Part shown: positions 1 through 7,983 of the stretch, in pieces
Numbering within the stretch: the stretch's first letter is position 1
How the letters are laid out: each line of letters opens with the position of its first letter
Assembly (NCBI RefSeq): GCF_913778665.1
Contig: NZ_CAJYVQ010000002.1
Coordinates: 372,001 to 436,000 of the forward strand
Origin: an uncultured Stenotrophomonas sp.
GTDB lineage: Bacteria; Pseudomonadota; Gammaproteobacteria; Xanthomonadales; Xanthomonadaceae
Direction: 5' to 3'
Length of the DNA stretch: 64,000 nucleotides
Notes under the pieces: generated by a model
The model's database searches: none
Seen by the model: the letters and a program-made list of their open reading frames with translations, nothing else
Told to the model about the DNA's origin: nothing
Program-made: the position numbers and the translations under genes

Positions 1-102
1 GCCGTCTTCAGCGGCAGCGGTGGCTGGCCACATCGTCAGTGGCAATACCAGGCACAGCAGGAGTCGGAGCAGCCCCCACTGCAGCGCGCCCGGTCCTGCC
101 AT
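1..102 (-). CDS. N-terminus (signal peptide) of a probable TonB-dependent receptor, cut by the window edge
   Basis: Only the first 34 codons are present. They read as a Sec signal peptide: a short positive/polar start, a leucine-rich core (LLRLLLCLVLPLT) and an A-x-A-like end (ATAAA). The ATG at 102 lies just after the fecR stop, with GGAGG at 116-112 as ribosome binding site; a GTG directly upstream is an alternative start. In sigma/FecR/receptor sets the third gene is an outer-membrane TonB-dependent receptor, and this position supports that reading. The mature protein is outside the window, so the function is inferred from context only. Confidence 0.6.
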   Translation of the reverse strand, partial: MAGPGALQWGLLRLLLCLVLPLTMWPATAAAEDG

Positions 103-116
103 CACCGCAGGCCTCC

Positions 117-1085
117 TCAATACGTGCGGCGCAGTTCCAGCGCGCCATCCGGGCGCGTCTGGCCAGCGACAGACCAACCCAGTTCCAGCGCGGACAGCAA
201 TTCCTGTGCGTCGCCTGCGCGGAACGTTCCGCTGACCGCCAGGTTGGCGATCTCCGGATCGATGATCACCAGCGGTGCATGGCCATAGCGGTTCATGCGT
301 TCGACCACGATCGACAGCGGCGTGGCATCGAACACCAGCTTCCCGTGCAGCCAGGCCTCGGCCGCGACGGTGGACGAGAGCGCCGGGCCGGGCTGGATAC
401 GTCCGGACGGCAGCACCTGCAGTTGCTGGCCTGGTGCGAGCGTGTGCTGGGTGGCGCCGTTGCTGACTTCCACTGCACCTTCCAGCAGCGAGACTTCGAC
501 CAGGCCGTCGTGCAGGCGCTCGACCTGGAAGGTCGTGCCGATATCACGGATCGTGCTGGTGCCAGCCTTCAGCTGCAGCGCCTTGCTCGACGGTGCAACC
601 TGCAGCTGCAGGCGCCCGCGCTCAAGGTCCAGTTCCCGGTGGCGCCAGCCGAACCGCGCATGCAGCGTAGTGCCGGCATCGAGCGTTGCCACGCTGCCAT
701 CGGCCAGGGTCAGTTGCTGCGGCTGGTGGCTGTCGTTGGCGTAGCGTTGCGGGGTGGGATTGCCATCCATAGCGACCATCCAGCCCACGCCGATGGACAG
801 GCAGATACCGGCTGCAGCAGCCACTGCGGGCAGCCAGCGGCGCCGCGCCGGCCGCGCAGCGCGTGCCGCCGCCGTGCGCAGCCAGGGGTCTGCGGCCAGA
901 CCCTGGCCCTGCTGGAACAGGTTCTCCGCCTGCACCCAGGCTTTGACATGGGCAGGATCCTCGGCAAGCCAGTCTTCGAACGACTCGCGTTCTTCTGGCG
1001 TGCAATCCGGTGCTTCAAGACGTGCCACCCACAGGCTGGCGCGTTCGAACAGCGGGGCGTCTTCCGTGTGCCGTTGGCTGTTCAT
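117..1085 (-). CDS. fecR: FecR-type anti-sigma / signal-transducing regulator
   Basis: A 322-residue single-pass inner-membrane regulator that relays the state of an outer-membrane receptor to its ECF sigma factor. The cytoplasmic N-terminus (residues about 10-55) carries the DUF4880-type motif with ASLWVARLE and FEDWLAEDPAHVKAW. A transmembrane helix follows at about 84-106. The FecR periplasmic domain contains TLADGSVATLDAGT and ends in an STN/DUF4974-like segment (LVFDATPLSIVVERMNRYG). The start codon overlaps the stop of the sigma gene by four bases (ATGA), so the two are translationally coupled. The receptor gene starts 14 bases after the FecR stop. Confidence 0.9.
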   Translation of the reverse strand: MNSQRHTEDAPLFERASLWVARLEAPDCTPEERESFEDWLAEDPAHVKAWVQAENLFQQGQGLAADPWLRTAAARAARPARRRWLPAVAAAAGICLSIGVGWMVAMDGNPTPQRYANDSHQPQQLTLADGSVATLDAGTTLHARFGWRHRELDLERGRLQLQVAPSSKALQLKAGTSTIRDIGTTFQVERLHDGLVEVSLLEGAVEVSNGATQHTLAPGQQLQVLPSGRIQPGPALSSTVAAEAWLHGKLVFDATPLSIVVERMNRYGHAPLVIIDPEIANLAVSGTFRAGDAQELLSALELGWSVAGQTRPDGALELRRTY

Positions 1086-1609
1086 TCCGTATCCCTGTCG
1101 TTGTGCAGTGGTTCCGGTCCCAACTCCTGGCGCAGGCCCTGCAGGGCACGGGCGATATGTTTTTCCACGGTCTTGGCAGTAATTCCACAGTGCCGCGCGA
1201 TCTGTGCATAGCTCATGCCGGTGATCCGGTTGAGCAGGTACACCTCGCGCGCGCGCTCGGGCAGTTTGAACAGGGCCTGCCGCAGCAGGGTCAGCATCTG
1301 CCCGGACTCGGCCTGGCGCAATGGATCCGGCGACGGGCTGGCAGGCTCGTCGCGGCCGTCGTGCTCGGCCAGAGGCAAATGCGGTCGGGACTGCGGCGAA
1401 CGGCCGCGATCCGCCAGGCGGTTGCGGGCGATACGATACAGCAGCAGGCGCAGCTCGTCGGTGCCGTGCGCGCGATAGCGGATCAGTCGCTCCATGCAGT
1501 CCTGCGCGATGTCCTCGGCATCCTCCGGCCCGACCCCCCGCGTGCGCAGGAACGCGCACAGCGGCGCACGTTCTTCGCGCACGAACGCGATGAACGCGTC
1601 CGCAGGCAC
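1082..1609 (-). CDS. ECF sigma factor, FecI-like
   Basis: A 175-residue RNA polymerase sigma factor of the extracytoplasmic-function class. Region 2 is recognisable in EDAEDIAQDCMERLIRYR and region 4 in LPERAREVYLLNRITGMSYAQIARHCGI, followed by a helix-turn-helix tail (KTVEKHIARAL). The GTG at 1609 is taken as start because an in-frame TGA lies a few codons upstream and no other start fits between. It is the first gene of a sigma-fecR-receptor operon and is divergent from the autotransporter at 1848. It would activate its own receptor, probably for iron-siderophore, heme or a glycan. The ligand cannot be told from the sequence. Confidence 0.88.
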   Translation of the reverse strand: MPADAFIAFVREERAPLCAFLRTRGVGPEDAEDIAQDCMERLIRYRAHGTDELRLLLYRIARNRLADRGRSPQSRPHLPLAEHDGRDEPASPSPDPLRQAESGQMLTLLRQALFKLPERAREVYLLNRITGMSYAQIARHCGITAKTVEKHIARALQGLRQELGPEPLHNDRDTE

Positions 1610-1847
1610 GGACGGCTCCGGCGCGCGATGGATCAGGGGGGACGGGGCGGACAGGGCTGGCCTCGGCTGACATTGGCGGTTGCGTCATCGAGTTTTACGC
1701 GACGATGACCCGATGGGGAAGAGTGTGCGTCGGCGTCACATCCATTGTGAATTTGTTCATTTTTCGTGCAGCGGGGCACTGGGGGTGATCACGTCGTTCC
1801 AACGTTTGGCTTTTCACCCGCGTGTTGCGGGTGGAGAGAGAGAACGT
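1610..1847. promoter_or_regulatory. Divergent intergenic region between the ECF sigma gene and the autotransporter
   Basis: This is 238 bases of non-coding sequence with an AT-rich core around 1738-1775. It must hold the promoters of both divergent genes. The autotransporter has a purine-rich ribosome binding site (GGAGAGAGAG at about 1832-1841) before its ATG at 1848. No operator could be assigned by eye. Confidence 0.4.
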
Positions 1848-4721
1848 ATGAAGCATTCGAAGTTGAGCCTGGCCCTGGCCGGGCTGATCGGCATGGGCAC
1901 CATTGCTGCAGCTGATGACGTCATGGCAATGAATTATCACGTGCAGGGAGATCGCATCTTCCTCAGCGGCGGGGTGACCTACGCCGACGTGGTATCGCTG
2001 CCGGCGTTGCTGGCCAAGGCGCAGGCCGAGGGCCGGCCGATCCGTGAGGTGGTGCTGCGCACGTCCAATGGTGGTGCGTTGATCGCCGGCGAGTGGCTGC
2101 AGGGCATCATCCGCACCTCCGGACTGAACACCATCGTGTCCGGCAATTGCATTTCGTCCTGCTCGATCATGCAGTCCGGTGGCGTCGAGCGCTATCTGGC
2201 CGGCGACCTGCCGATCATCGATTCGGTTCAGATCCACGCGGCCAGCAGTGGCGGCAAGGTGATCTACACGCCGTCGCCGCGCATGACCCAGATCTATACC
2301 GGCAACTACGGCGGTGGCATGGATGCCGGCCTGCTGCACAAGGCCATGTACGAAGTGGTGCAGCCGAACGGCCTGCTGGTGTTCCGCGATCCGGCGCGTA
2401 CCACTGGCGCCTCGGTCACCTTCGATCCGGACGGCAGCGGCAGCAAGCTGGAGTCGTTCCCGGGCCAGGACATATACAGCAACCGCATCATCACCGCGAA
2501 GGGCTACCGCGATCCGGGCGACACGTTGAACGTCACCGCCAACGTGAGCGGTGACATCAACCCGGGCTATCTGCGTACCGGCCGCCAGCTGCAGACCTTC
2601 GTCGATGATGATTTCGCGCGCTGGAATACCAACTGGCAGTCCAGCTACATCAATCTGGCGCAGAGCATCTACAACGCCTCCAGCAACGGTCCGCAGGGTA
2701 TCGGTGCGAACTCGGTGCAGGACTACCAGAACGATCCGATGTACAAGGCCCTGCTGCTGTCCAAGCTGCGCCTGGCTGACCTGGATGTGTCCACGCTGGA
2801 CAACTCCATGGGTGTGATCCGAGTAACCAACGGCGCCACCTGGCGCACTGCTGCCACCACCGGTGCGGACTTCATGCTGGTCGACAATGGCACCATCGCC
2901 CTGGAAGGGGGCGCGTTGCGTGCTTCGGAGGTGCGGGTGATGGGCGCGGGCATGCTGGTCGGCCATGGTGACGTAGCCGGCACCGCGATGGACCTCAGTG
3001 CACTGGCCGGCGGCACGCAACCGTCCTGGCGCGAGGATGGCTTCAACCGCCTGCGCGTGTACGGCACGCTGATGCCGCGCGGTGGCGATCTGGTCACCCA
3101 CGGCTACGTCAACATCATGCCGGGCGGCAAGGTGTTGTTCGACGTGACCGAGAACGGTGGCGCCGCCAGTGGCCGCATCCGCGTGGGCAGCTTCTTCGAC
3201 AGCAAGCCGACCGACGGCGCGCTGGTGATCTCCAAGGGCGCCTTCCTCGAACTGAACGTGGCGCAGGGATACTACGGCCAGGATTTCCGTCGCGATCTCG
3301 TGCAGGGCCCGATCTACCAAGGCGGATTCGAAGAGGCCGTGCGCCTGGGCGATACCGGCTACAGCGCCAGCATCACCGGGGGTGAGGTGTTCCGGCCGCG
3401 CCACAACTCGCTGCTGAGCTTCAACGTGAAGCAGACCGCCGATGGCCTGTGGCTGACCGCCAATCCGGGCTTCGACCAGCTGGGGCTGTTCGCCAACGGC
3501 AGCTCCGGCGATGGCCTCGGACGTGCGCTGGCGACCGCGTCCGATCGCAAGGACACGGGACTGAAATCGCTGCTCGGCGCGCTGCAGTTCGCCGACCGTG
3601 ATGTGATCGCGCAGCAGGCCGGTGCCCTGCGTGGTGACGCGCATGCCAGCCTGCGCCTGGCCGACAGCGCGCTGGTGGGCAGCATCGGCAACGTGGTGCA
3701 GCAGCACCAGGCCGCGCTGCGCAGCGGTGGCGACGCCGACGGCCTGGCCGCGCAGGCCGCACAGTCGGCGTCGACGCAGCCGGGCATGCGCCATGGCAGC
3801 CTGTTCAACCAGCTGGCCATGCACCTGGTCGAGCCGGCGGCGGGTGGCGGTGAAGGCAGCGGTGATGCGGGACGCAGCCATGGCATCTGGGCGCGAGGTT
3901 TCGCCAGCCACGGCCGCATCGATGCCGACGGTGGCGTGGCCGGCTTGAGCCATAACATCGGCGGCGTCGTCGTCGGTGCCGATGCCCGCGTTGCCGATGA
4001 CCGTGTCACCCTGGGCGTCAGCGTGGCAGCGGCAGATATGTCGACCAAGGGCCGCGACGGCTCCGACTTCAGCGGTGACGTGCGCGCGCTGGACGTGGGC
4101 GGCTATCTGGACGCGACCTATTCGCGCGGCTATCTGTCGGCGGCGGTGCGCTATACCGACCTGCGTCATGACACCCGGCGCAGCGTCAGCGGTATCGATG
4201 GCCTGCAGCAGCCGCTGCGCGCCAAGTACAACAACGATGCGCTCTCGGCGCGGGTCGAGCACGCGTTCTCGTTCACCACCGGCAAGGGCCTGGTGATCCA
4301 GCCGTTGTTGCCGGTGGTGGACTACGCGCGTACCTCGGCCACGCGCTTCAATGAAGGGCAGGGCGCGGGTGCACTGGTGGGCCGCAGCGGCAGCCTGGAG
4401 AGCATCCGCGTGGGTGCCGGCCTGCAGCTGTTCAGGACCTTCGAAGGCAACAACGGCGAGCGCATCACCCCGCGCGCGCGCGTGGTCTGGCAGAAGGAAC
4501 TGGGCGATTCGCAGGCCCGCTACAGCACCGGCTTCGCCGCCGCCCCGGACCTGGTGTTCGGCGCCAGCAGCCAGGCGGTGGGTGAGCAGGTGCTGGCCTG
4601 GAACCTGGGCGTGACCAGCCGCGCCAGCGAGCGCCTGTCGATCATGGCCGACTACGTGGGCGAGCGCCGCGACGGGCAGATCCAGAACGGCGTGATGCTG
4701 GGCCTGGGCTACCGGTTCTAG
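1848..4721 (+). CDS. Autotransporter with ClpP/crotonase-like (COG3904-like) passenger domain
   Basis: A 957-residue type Va secretion protein. Residues 1-22 form a signal peptide. The passenger starts with a segment that resembles ClpP/SppA-type serine hydrolases: RTSNGG at 71-76 fits the glycine-rich oxyanion loop, GNCISSCSIM at 99-108 matches the C-x-S-x-C nucleophile motif of COG3904 proteins (candidate Ser103), and VQIHAASSGG holds a candidate catalytic His130. A long beta-helix-like middle part follows. The last about 270 residues are an autotransporter beta-barrel: HGIWARGFASHGRID opens it and the protein ends in GLGYRF, the expected terminal aromatic residue. The ATG at 1848 was chosen over the longer frame because it has a ribosome binding site and gives a signal peptide. 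The barrel is certain. The protease-like assignment rests on motifs and could be a non-catalytic fold. Confidence 0.85.
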   Translation: MKHSKLSLALAGLIGMGTIAAADDVMAMNYHVQGDRIFLSGGVTYADVVSLPALLAKAQAEGRPIREVVLRTSNGGALIAGEWLQGIIRTSGLNTIVSGNCISSCSIMQSGGVERYLAGDLPIIDSVQIHAASSGGKVIYTPSPRMTQIYTGNYGGGMDAGLLHKAMYEVVQPNGLLVFRDPARTTGASVTFDPDGSGSKLESFPGQDIYSNRIITAKGYRDPGDTLNVTANVSGDINPGYLRTGRQLQTFVDDDFARWNTNWQSSYINLAQSIYNASSNGPQGIGANSVQDYQNDPMYKALLLSKLRLADLDVSTLDNSMGVIRVTNGATWRTAATTGADFMLVDNGTIALEGGALRASEVRVMGAGMLVGHGDVAGTAMDLSALAGGTQPSWREDGFNRLRVYGTLMPRGGDLVTHGYVNIMPGGKVLFDVTENGGAASGRIRVGSFFDSKPTDGALVISKGAFLELNVAQGYYGQDFRRDLVQGPIYQGGFEEAVRLGDTGYSASITGGEVFRPRHNSLLSFNVKQTADGLWLTANPGFDQLGLFANGSSGDGLGRALATASDRKDTGLKSLLGALQFADRDVIAQQAGALRGDAHASLRLADSALVGSIGNVVQQHQAALRSGGDADGLAAQAAQSASTQPGMRHGSLFNQLAMHLVEPAAGGGEGSGDAGRSHGIWARGFASHGRIDADGGVAGLSHNIGGVVVGADARVADDRVTLGVSVAAADMSTKGRDGSDFSGDVRALDVGGYLDATYSRGYLSAAVRYTDLRHDTRRSVSGIDGLQQPLRAKYNNDALSARVEHAFSFTTGKGLVIQPLLPVVDYARTSATRFNEGQGAGALVGRSGSLESIRVGAGLQLFRTFEGNNGERITPRARVVWQKELGDSQARYSTGFAAAPDLVFGASSQAVGEQVLAWNLGVTSRASERLSIMADYVGERRDGQIQNGVMLGLGYRF

Positions 4722-4737
4722 GTTTCAAGCGGTAAAA

Positions 4738-4765
4738 GCACCGGCGATGCCTGCATCGCCGGTGC
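4738..4765 (+). terminator. Perfect 13-bp hairpin after the autotransporter
   Basis: GCACCGGCGATGC at 4738-4750 pairs with GCATCGCCGGTGC at 4753-4765 around a two-base loop, 16 bases past the autotransporter stop. There is no U-run, so it may be a weak terminator, an mRNA-stabilising hairpin or a REP-like unit. Confidence 0.5.
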
Positions 4766-4824
4766 CATCCCCACAGGCGCGTGGCTGCGGTATGGTCGGC
4801 AGGGCATTCCACCCAGGTCCTTCC

Positions 4825-5829
4825 ATGCAGATCGCCGTCTTCAGCGCCCGACCCTACGACCGCCGCTTCCTGGACGAAGCCAACCAGCGCGACGCGGTGG
4901 GGGAGGGTTATACGTTCGTCTACTTCGATGCCGCGCTGGATGTGCATACCGCAGCACTGGCACAGGACTGTGCGGCCGTCTGCGTGTTCGTCAACGATCG
5001 CCTGGATGCAGCGGTGCTGCACGCCCTTCATGCGATGGGCGTGCGGGCCGTGCTGCTGCGCTGTGCGGGTTTCAACAACGTGGATCTCGCCGCCGCGAAA
5101 GCGCTGGACCTTTTCGTCGCGCGGGTGCCTGCGTATTCGCCCGAAGCCGTGGCCGAGCATGCACTGGCGCTGGTGATGACCCTCAACCGGCAGACCCACC
5201 GCGCCTACAACCGCGTGCGCGAAGGCAACTTCATGCTCGATGGCCTGCTCGGGCGCACCCTGCATGGCCGCACCGTCGGCATCGTAGGTACCGGCAAGAT
5301 CGGGCTGGCCACCGCGCGCATCTTCAAGGGCATGGGCTGCACGGTGCTGGGGCATGACCCGTATCCGTCGGCCGCCTTCGCAGGTATCGGCGAGATGGTG
5401 GCGCTGGATGAACTGCTGGCGCGCGCTGACATCGTCTCGCTGCACTGCCCGCTGACGCCCGATACCCAGCACCTGATCAATGACGCCTCGCTGGCGCGGA
5501 TGAAGCCGGGCGCGATGCTGGTCAATACCTCGCGCGGCGGATTGGTGGATACCCATGCAGTGATCCGCGGGCTGAAGTCGCGCCGGCTCGGCCACCTGGC
5601 CATCGACGTGTACGAGCAGGAAAGCGCGTTGTTCTTCCAGGACCTGTCCGGCGAGATCATCGACGACGAGGCCTTCCAGCGCCTGATGACCTTCCCCAAC
5701 GTGCTGGTGACCGGCCACCAGGGCTTCTTCACCGTGGAGGCACTGCAGGAGATCTCGGCGATCACGCTGGGCAATCTGGCCGATTTCGCCGCCGGCCGGC
5801 CCTGCGCCAACCGGGTCGAGGCGGGCTGA
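4825..5829 (+). CDS. ldhA: D-lactate dehydrogenase, fermentative type
   Basis: A 334-residue NAD-dependent D-2-hydroxyacid dehydrogenase that interconverts pyruvate and D-lactate in the cytoplasm. The Rossmann motif is GIVGTGKIGLATARIFKGMG, the substrate arginine lies in NTSRGGLVDT, the acidic partner lies in AIDVYEQE, and the catalytic histidine is in VTGHQGFFT. The segments LRCAGFNNVDL and VPAYSPEAVAEHAL are typical of the LdhA branch. The ATG at 4825 is used because homologues start at M-x-I-A-V-F-S; upstream codons in the same frame overlap the hairpin at 4738. It is monocistronic and followed by a tRNA gene. Confidence 0.93.
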   Translation: MQIAVFSARPYDRRFLDEANQRDAVGEGYTFVYFDAALDVHTAALAQDCAAVCVFVNDRLDAAVLHALHAMGVRAVLLRCAGFNNVDLAAAKALDLFVARVPAYSPEAVAEHALALVMTLNRQTHRAYNRVREGNFMLDGLLGRTLHGRTVGIVGTGKIGLATARIFKGMGCTVLGHDPYPSAAFAGIGEMVALDELLARADIVSLHCPLTPDTQHLINDASLARMKPGAMLVNTSRGGLVDTHAVIRGLKSRRLGHLAIDVYEQESALFFQDLSGEIIDDEAFQRLMTFPNVLVTGHQGFFTVEALQEISAITLGNLADFAAGRPCANRVEAG

Positions 5830-5839
5830 TCCGGGTGGA

Positions 5840-5869
5840 TTGACCGCCGGGGCGCTCAGCCCGTAAAAT
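5840..5869 (+). promoter_or_regulatory. Sigma-70 promoter of tRNA-Thr
   Basis: TTGACC at 5840-5845 and TAAAAT at 5864-5869 are separated by 18 bases and end 10 bases before the mature tRNA. Spacing and position fit a stable-RNA promoter. Confidence 0.6.
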
Positions 5870-5879
5870 TGCGCGCTCC

Positions 5880-5955
5880 GCCGGAATAGCTCAGTTGGTA
5901 GAGCGGCGCATTCGTAATGCGTAGGTCGTAGGTTCGATTCCTATTTCCGGCACCA
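5880..5955 (+). tRNA. tRNA-Thr (anticodon CGT)
   Basis: A 76-base cloverleaf with encoded CCA. The acceptor stem is GCCGGAA/TTCCGGC and the D arm GCTCAGTTGGTAGAGC. The anticodon loop is TTCGTAA (CGT, reading ACG). The T arm is GTAGG-TTCGATT-CCTAT. Accessory DNA with an integrase relic follows, so this gene is the likely integration target. Confidence 0.97.
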
Positions 5956-5963
5956 GTTGGATG

Positions 5964-5992
5964 AAAAGCCCCGGCCCTGGTCGGGGCTTTTT
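5964..5992 (+). terminator. Rho-independent terminator after tRNA-Thr
   Basis: AAAAGCCCCG at 5964-5973 pairs with CGGGGCTTTT at 5982-5991 around an eight-base loop, and the run of T residues serves as U-tract. It lies nine bases past the tRNA. Confidence 0.85.
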
Positions 5993-6155
5993 GTTTGTGC
6001 GGAATTCGGAACCCATTGATTGGTCAGGAGTTCGTCTCCTCCGGTCACTGAGTGCGCATCCTTGCGTAAAGCTGCGGATGGTTCGCGTCCGTACGGAATG
6101 TGGAGCTTTGTCTGGTGGACCGGTTTCAATTTCCCTTACGGTCACCTCGATCCAC

Positions 6156-6172
6156 GAGAGTCGGCGACTCTC
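6156..6172. terminator. Short palindrome downstream of the SEC-C gene
   Basis: GAGAGTCG at 6156-6163 and CGACTCTC at 6165-6172 form an eight-base-pair stem with one central base. It lies 24 bases past the stop of the minus-strand gene at 6196. It may end that transcript or be a protein binding site. Confidence 0.35.
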
Positions 6173-6195
6173 AGTGCGGCCATGAATGAGTAGAA

Positions 6196-7845
6196 CTAGC
6201 GTGCTGGGGGCTTACGCATCCACCGCATGTTGGCAGGGATAGGCTGCGGACCGGCTCGCAGCACAGCAGCGTTGGTGATGTGCTCCGCATAAAGCGTTGC
6301 AAGCTCGGGTTGCTCCAAGGCGGAAAGCTCTTCGCGGACGAGGCCAGGCTCGGGTGCCATGAATCCCAACAGCTTTTCCTTGGGGGTCTGCGAGTAGATT
6401 TGCAGCATTCGATCGAAGAACTCCATCGGATCGTCTATCCGACCTTGACGCTGCCTGACATCACCAAAGAAGGTCTCTGGGTATCGTTTCCATGCAATGA
6501 ACTCATCTTCGGAGAGTAGATTCTGATAGATCGCTCTGCTGCCATCCTCCATTTGCAGGGCAAGCGACACCTGACCGTCTTGCTCATGAACGCTAACGTC
6601 TTCCAGTAGCCCGATTTGCCCGTCGTCCATTTGATAGCGATGGCCGATGAGAAGTCGAGAGGTGTCTTGTAGGCCCGGAATCTCACCTTCGAAGGTCGAA
6701 GGAACTTCGCTATGCTCGACCATCGAAGCAAAAAGTGTCTCTACTTCAGGGAGACGTTCCCGCAGCTGGATCTTCTGGCGAATAGTAGTGGGCTCCCCAG
6801 TTCGGTAGTCGGCGGTCTTAAATCCTTCCAAGATGGCGCCGGCGTCGGCGACAGACTCATCCAGATGATGGTGATCAGGGAAGTTGGTAATAAAAATCAG
6901 GGCGCTGGGCAGTCCTTCTGCTTGTTTGCTGCCTTCGAAGCGCCGCAGGTGACTTACCGCCGCCGTCCGCCAGTCATAGGGGCTGTCGGGGGCTCGTGCT
7001 TTGGCTGGGGTGTTGATGTCGACAAACACCAAACGGTCAATGTCTGTGTCCTTCAATAATGCGTCACCGACCAGCCCGACGAATTTTCCGAAACCTGATT
7101 GTGACTTCGCCCCCATGCTCTGGTTACGCATCTTGCATTCTACTGCGAAGCTTCTTCCAGTCTTGGGATAGGTCGCCGTGAACTCGCAGTGACGCGAAGT
7201 GCCGTCGGTTTCATCCTCCCAAATCAAATCAAAGCCAGCTCTCAGGAACATTGCCGCGACGCGGACCTCGTACCGAACGCCTACGAACTGGTCCGGGTGC
7301 TTTAGACGATGGAAAAGCCGCTCCTTAATTCCGGGGGTGTGAGCCTGACTTGCATTGTGCTCTAGCGTGTAGAGGTCATAGGCTAGGGTGAGATACGCAT
7401 TGATTGCTCCCGTGAGCGGAATCCGTTTTATGTGATCGCTGACGCATTGGCTGGCCTTAGCCAAGGTCATCAGTCGCGCATGCCAGTTGAAGATAGGATG
7501 GCGAACGGCAGCAGGTTTATCCGCTTCGGCTCGAAACCAGTCTTGACCGATAACGTCCATTGCATAGGTATACAAAAAGTCGTGGAACGTCTTCCAGTCG
7601 CCCCAGAGCTTACGAGCTCCGACAACGACCAAGCGCATCTCGCTGGAAACCGCAGAAATGATGCCACGTCCCAAGCCTTGCTGGCGCTCAAGCTGGATGC
7701 GGTGGATCGCCGCAAACTGTCGCGCCTGCTCGGCGCCGCTGGACAGTAGTTCCTCTTGCGTTGCATTCGGGCCACCATGGCATCGCTTGAACTTCTTGTT
7801 GCTGCCGCATGGACATGGTTGATTTCTCCCGACTCTGCTGTTCAT
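6196..7845 (-). CDS. SEC-C zinc-motif protein with a PD-(D/E)XK nuclease-like domain
   Basis: A 549-residue protein of unassigned function. Residues 5-24 form a SEC-C zinc motif (GRNQPCPCGSNKKFKRCHG, ligands Cys11, Cys13, Cys22, His23), as found at the C-terminus of SecA. Residues about 188-240 fit a restriction-endonuclease fold: an E-containing helix (GVRYEVRVAAMFLRAGFDLI, Glu193), then Glu221 in HCEF, then E-x-K in FAVECKMR (Glu236, Lys238). The C-terminal 250 residues are not recognised. It lies in the tRNA-Thr island, 138 bases downstream of a membrane protein on the same strand. A defence or DNA-processing role is inference. The nuclease call rests on motif spacing and could be wrong. 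Confidence 0.7.
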   Translation of the reverse strand: MNSRVGRNQPCPCGSNKKFKRCHGGPNATQEELLSSGAEQARQFAAIHRIQLERQQGLGRGIISAVSSEMRLVVVGARKLWGDWKTFHDFLYTYAMDVIGQDWFRAEADKPAAVRHPIFNWHARLMTLAKASQCVSDHIKRIPLTGAINAYLTLAYDLYTLEHNASQAHTPGIKERLFHRLKHPDQFVGVRYEVRVAAMFLRAGFDLIWEDETDGTSRHCEFTATYPKTGRSFAVECKMRNQSMGAKSQSGFGKFVGLVGDALLKDTDIDRLVFVDINTPAKARAPDSPYDWRTAAVSHLRRFEGSKQAEGLPSALIFITNFPDHHHLDESVADAGAILEGFKTADYRTGEPTTIRQKIQLRERLPEVETLFASMVEHSEVPSTFEGEIPGLQDTSRLLIGHRYQMDDGQIGLLEDVSVHEQDGQVSLALQMEDGSRAIYQNLLSEDEFIAWKRYPETFFGDVRQRQGRIDDPMEFFDRMLQIYSQTPKEKLLGFMAPEPGLVREELSALEQPELATLYAEHITNAAVLRAGPQPIPANMRWMRKPPAR

Positions 7846-7983
7846 TGACCTAGCACGGATGCACTACGCGATTGGGCCTGTCCACCAAGAGCTTGGTCGG
7901 AAGGATGAGTGGATAGTGTCACTGGATAGTTTTGGTTCCAATACATCAGGGGCTGGTTGTCTTTAGGAGGGGTTGATGGTGAT

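Noticed and set aside
117..1688. 523-codon frame covering fecR and the sigma gene region
   Set aside because: Its first about 200 codons overlap the real sigma gene in another frame; only the part from 1085 down is FecR.
1695..4262. 855-codon open frame on the minus strand
   Set aside because: It lies fully antisense to the autotransporter, has no ribosome binding site or family match, and its composition (many His, Gln, Arg) is that of a reverse-frame shadow in high-GC DNA.
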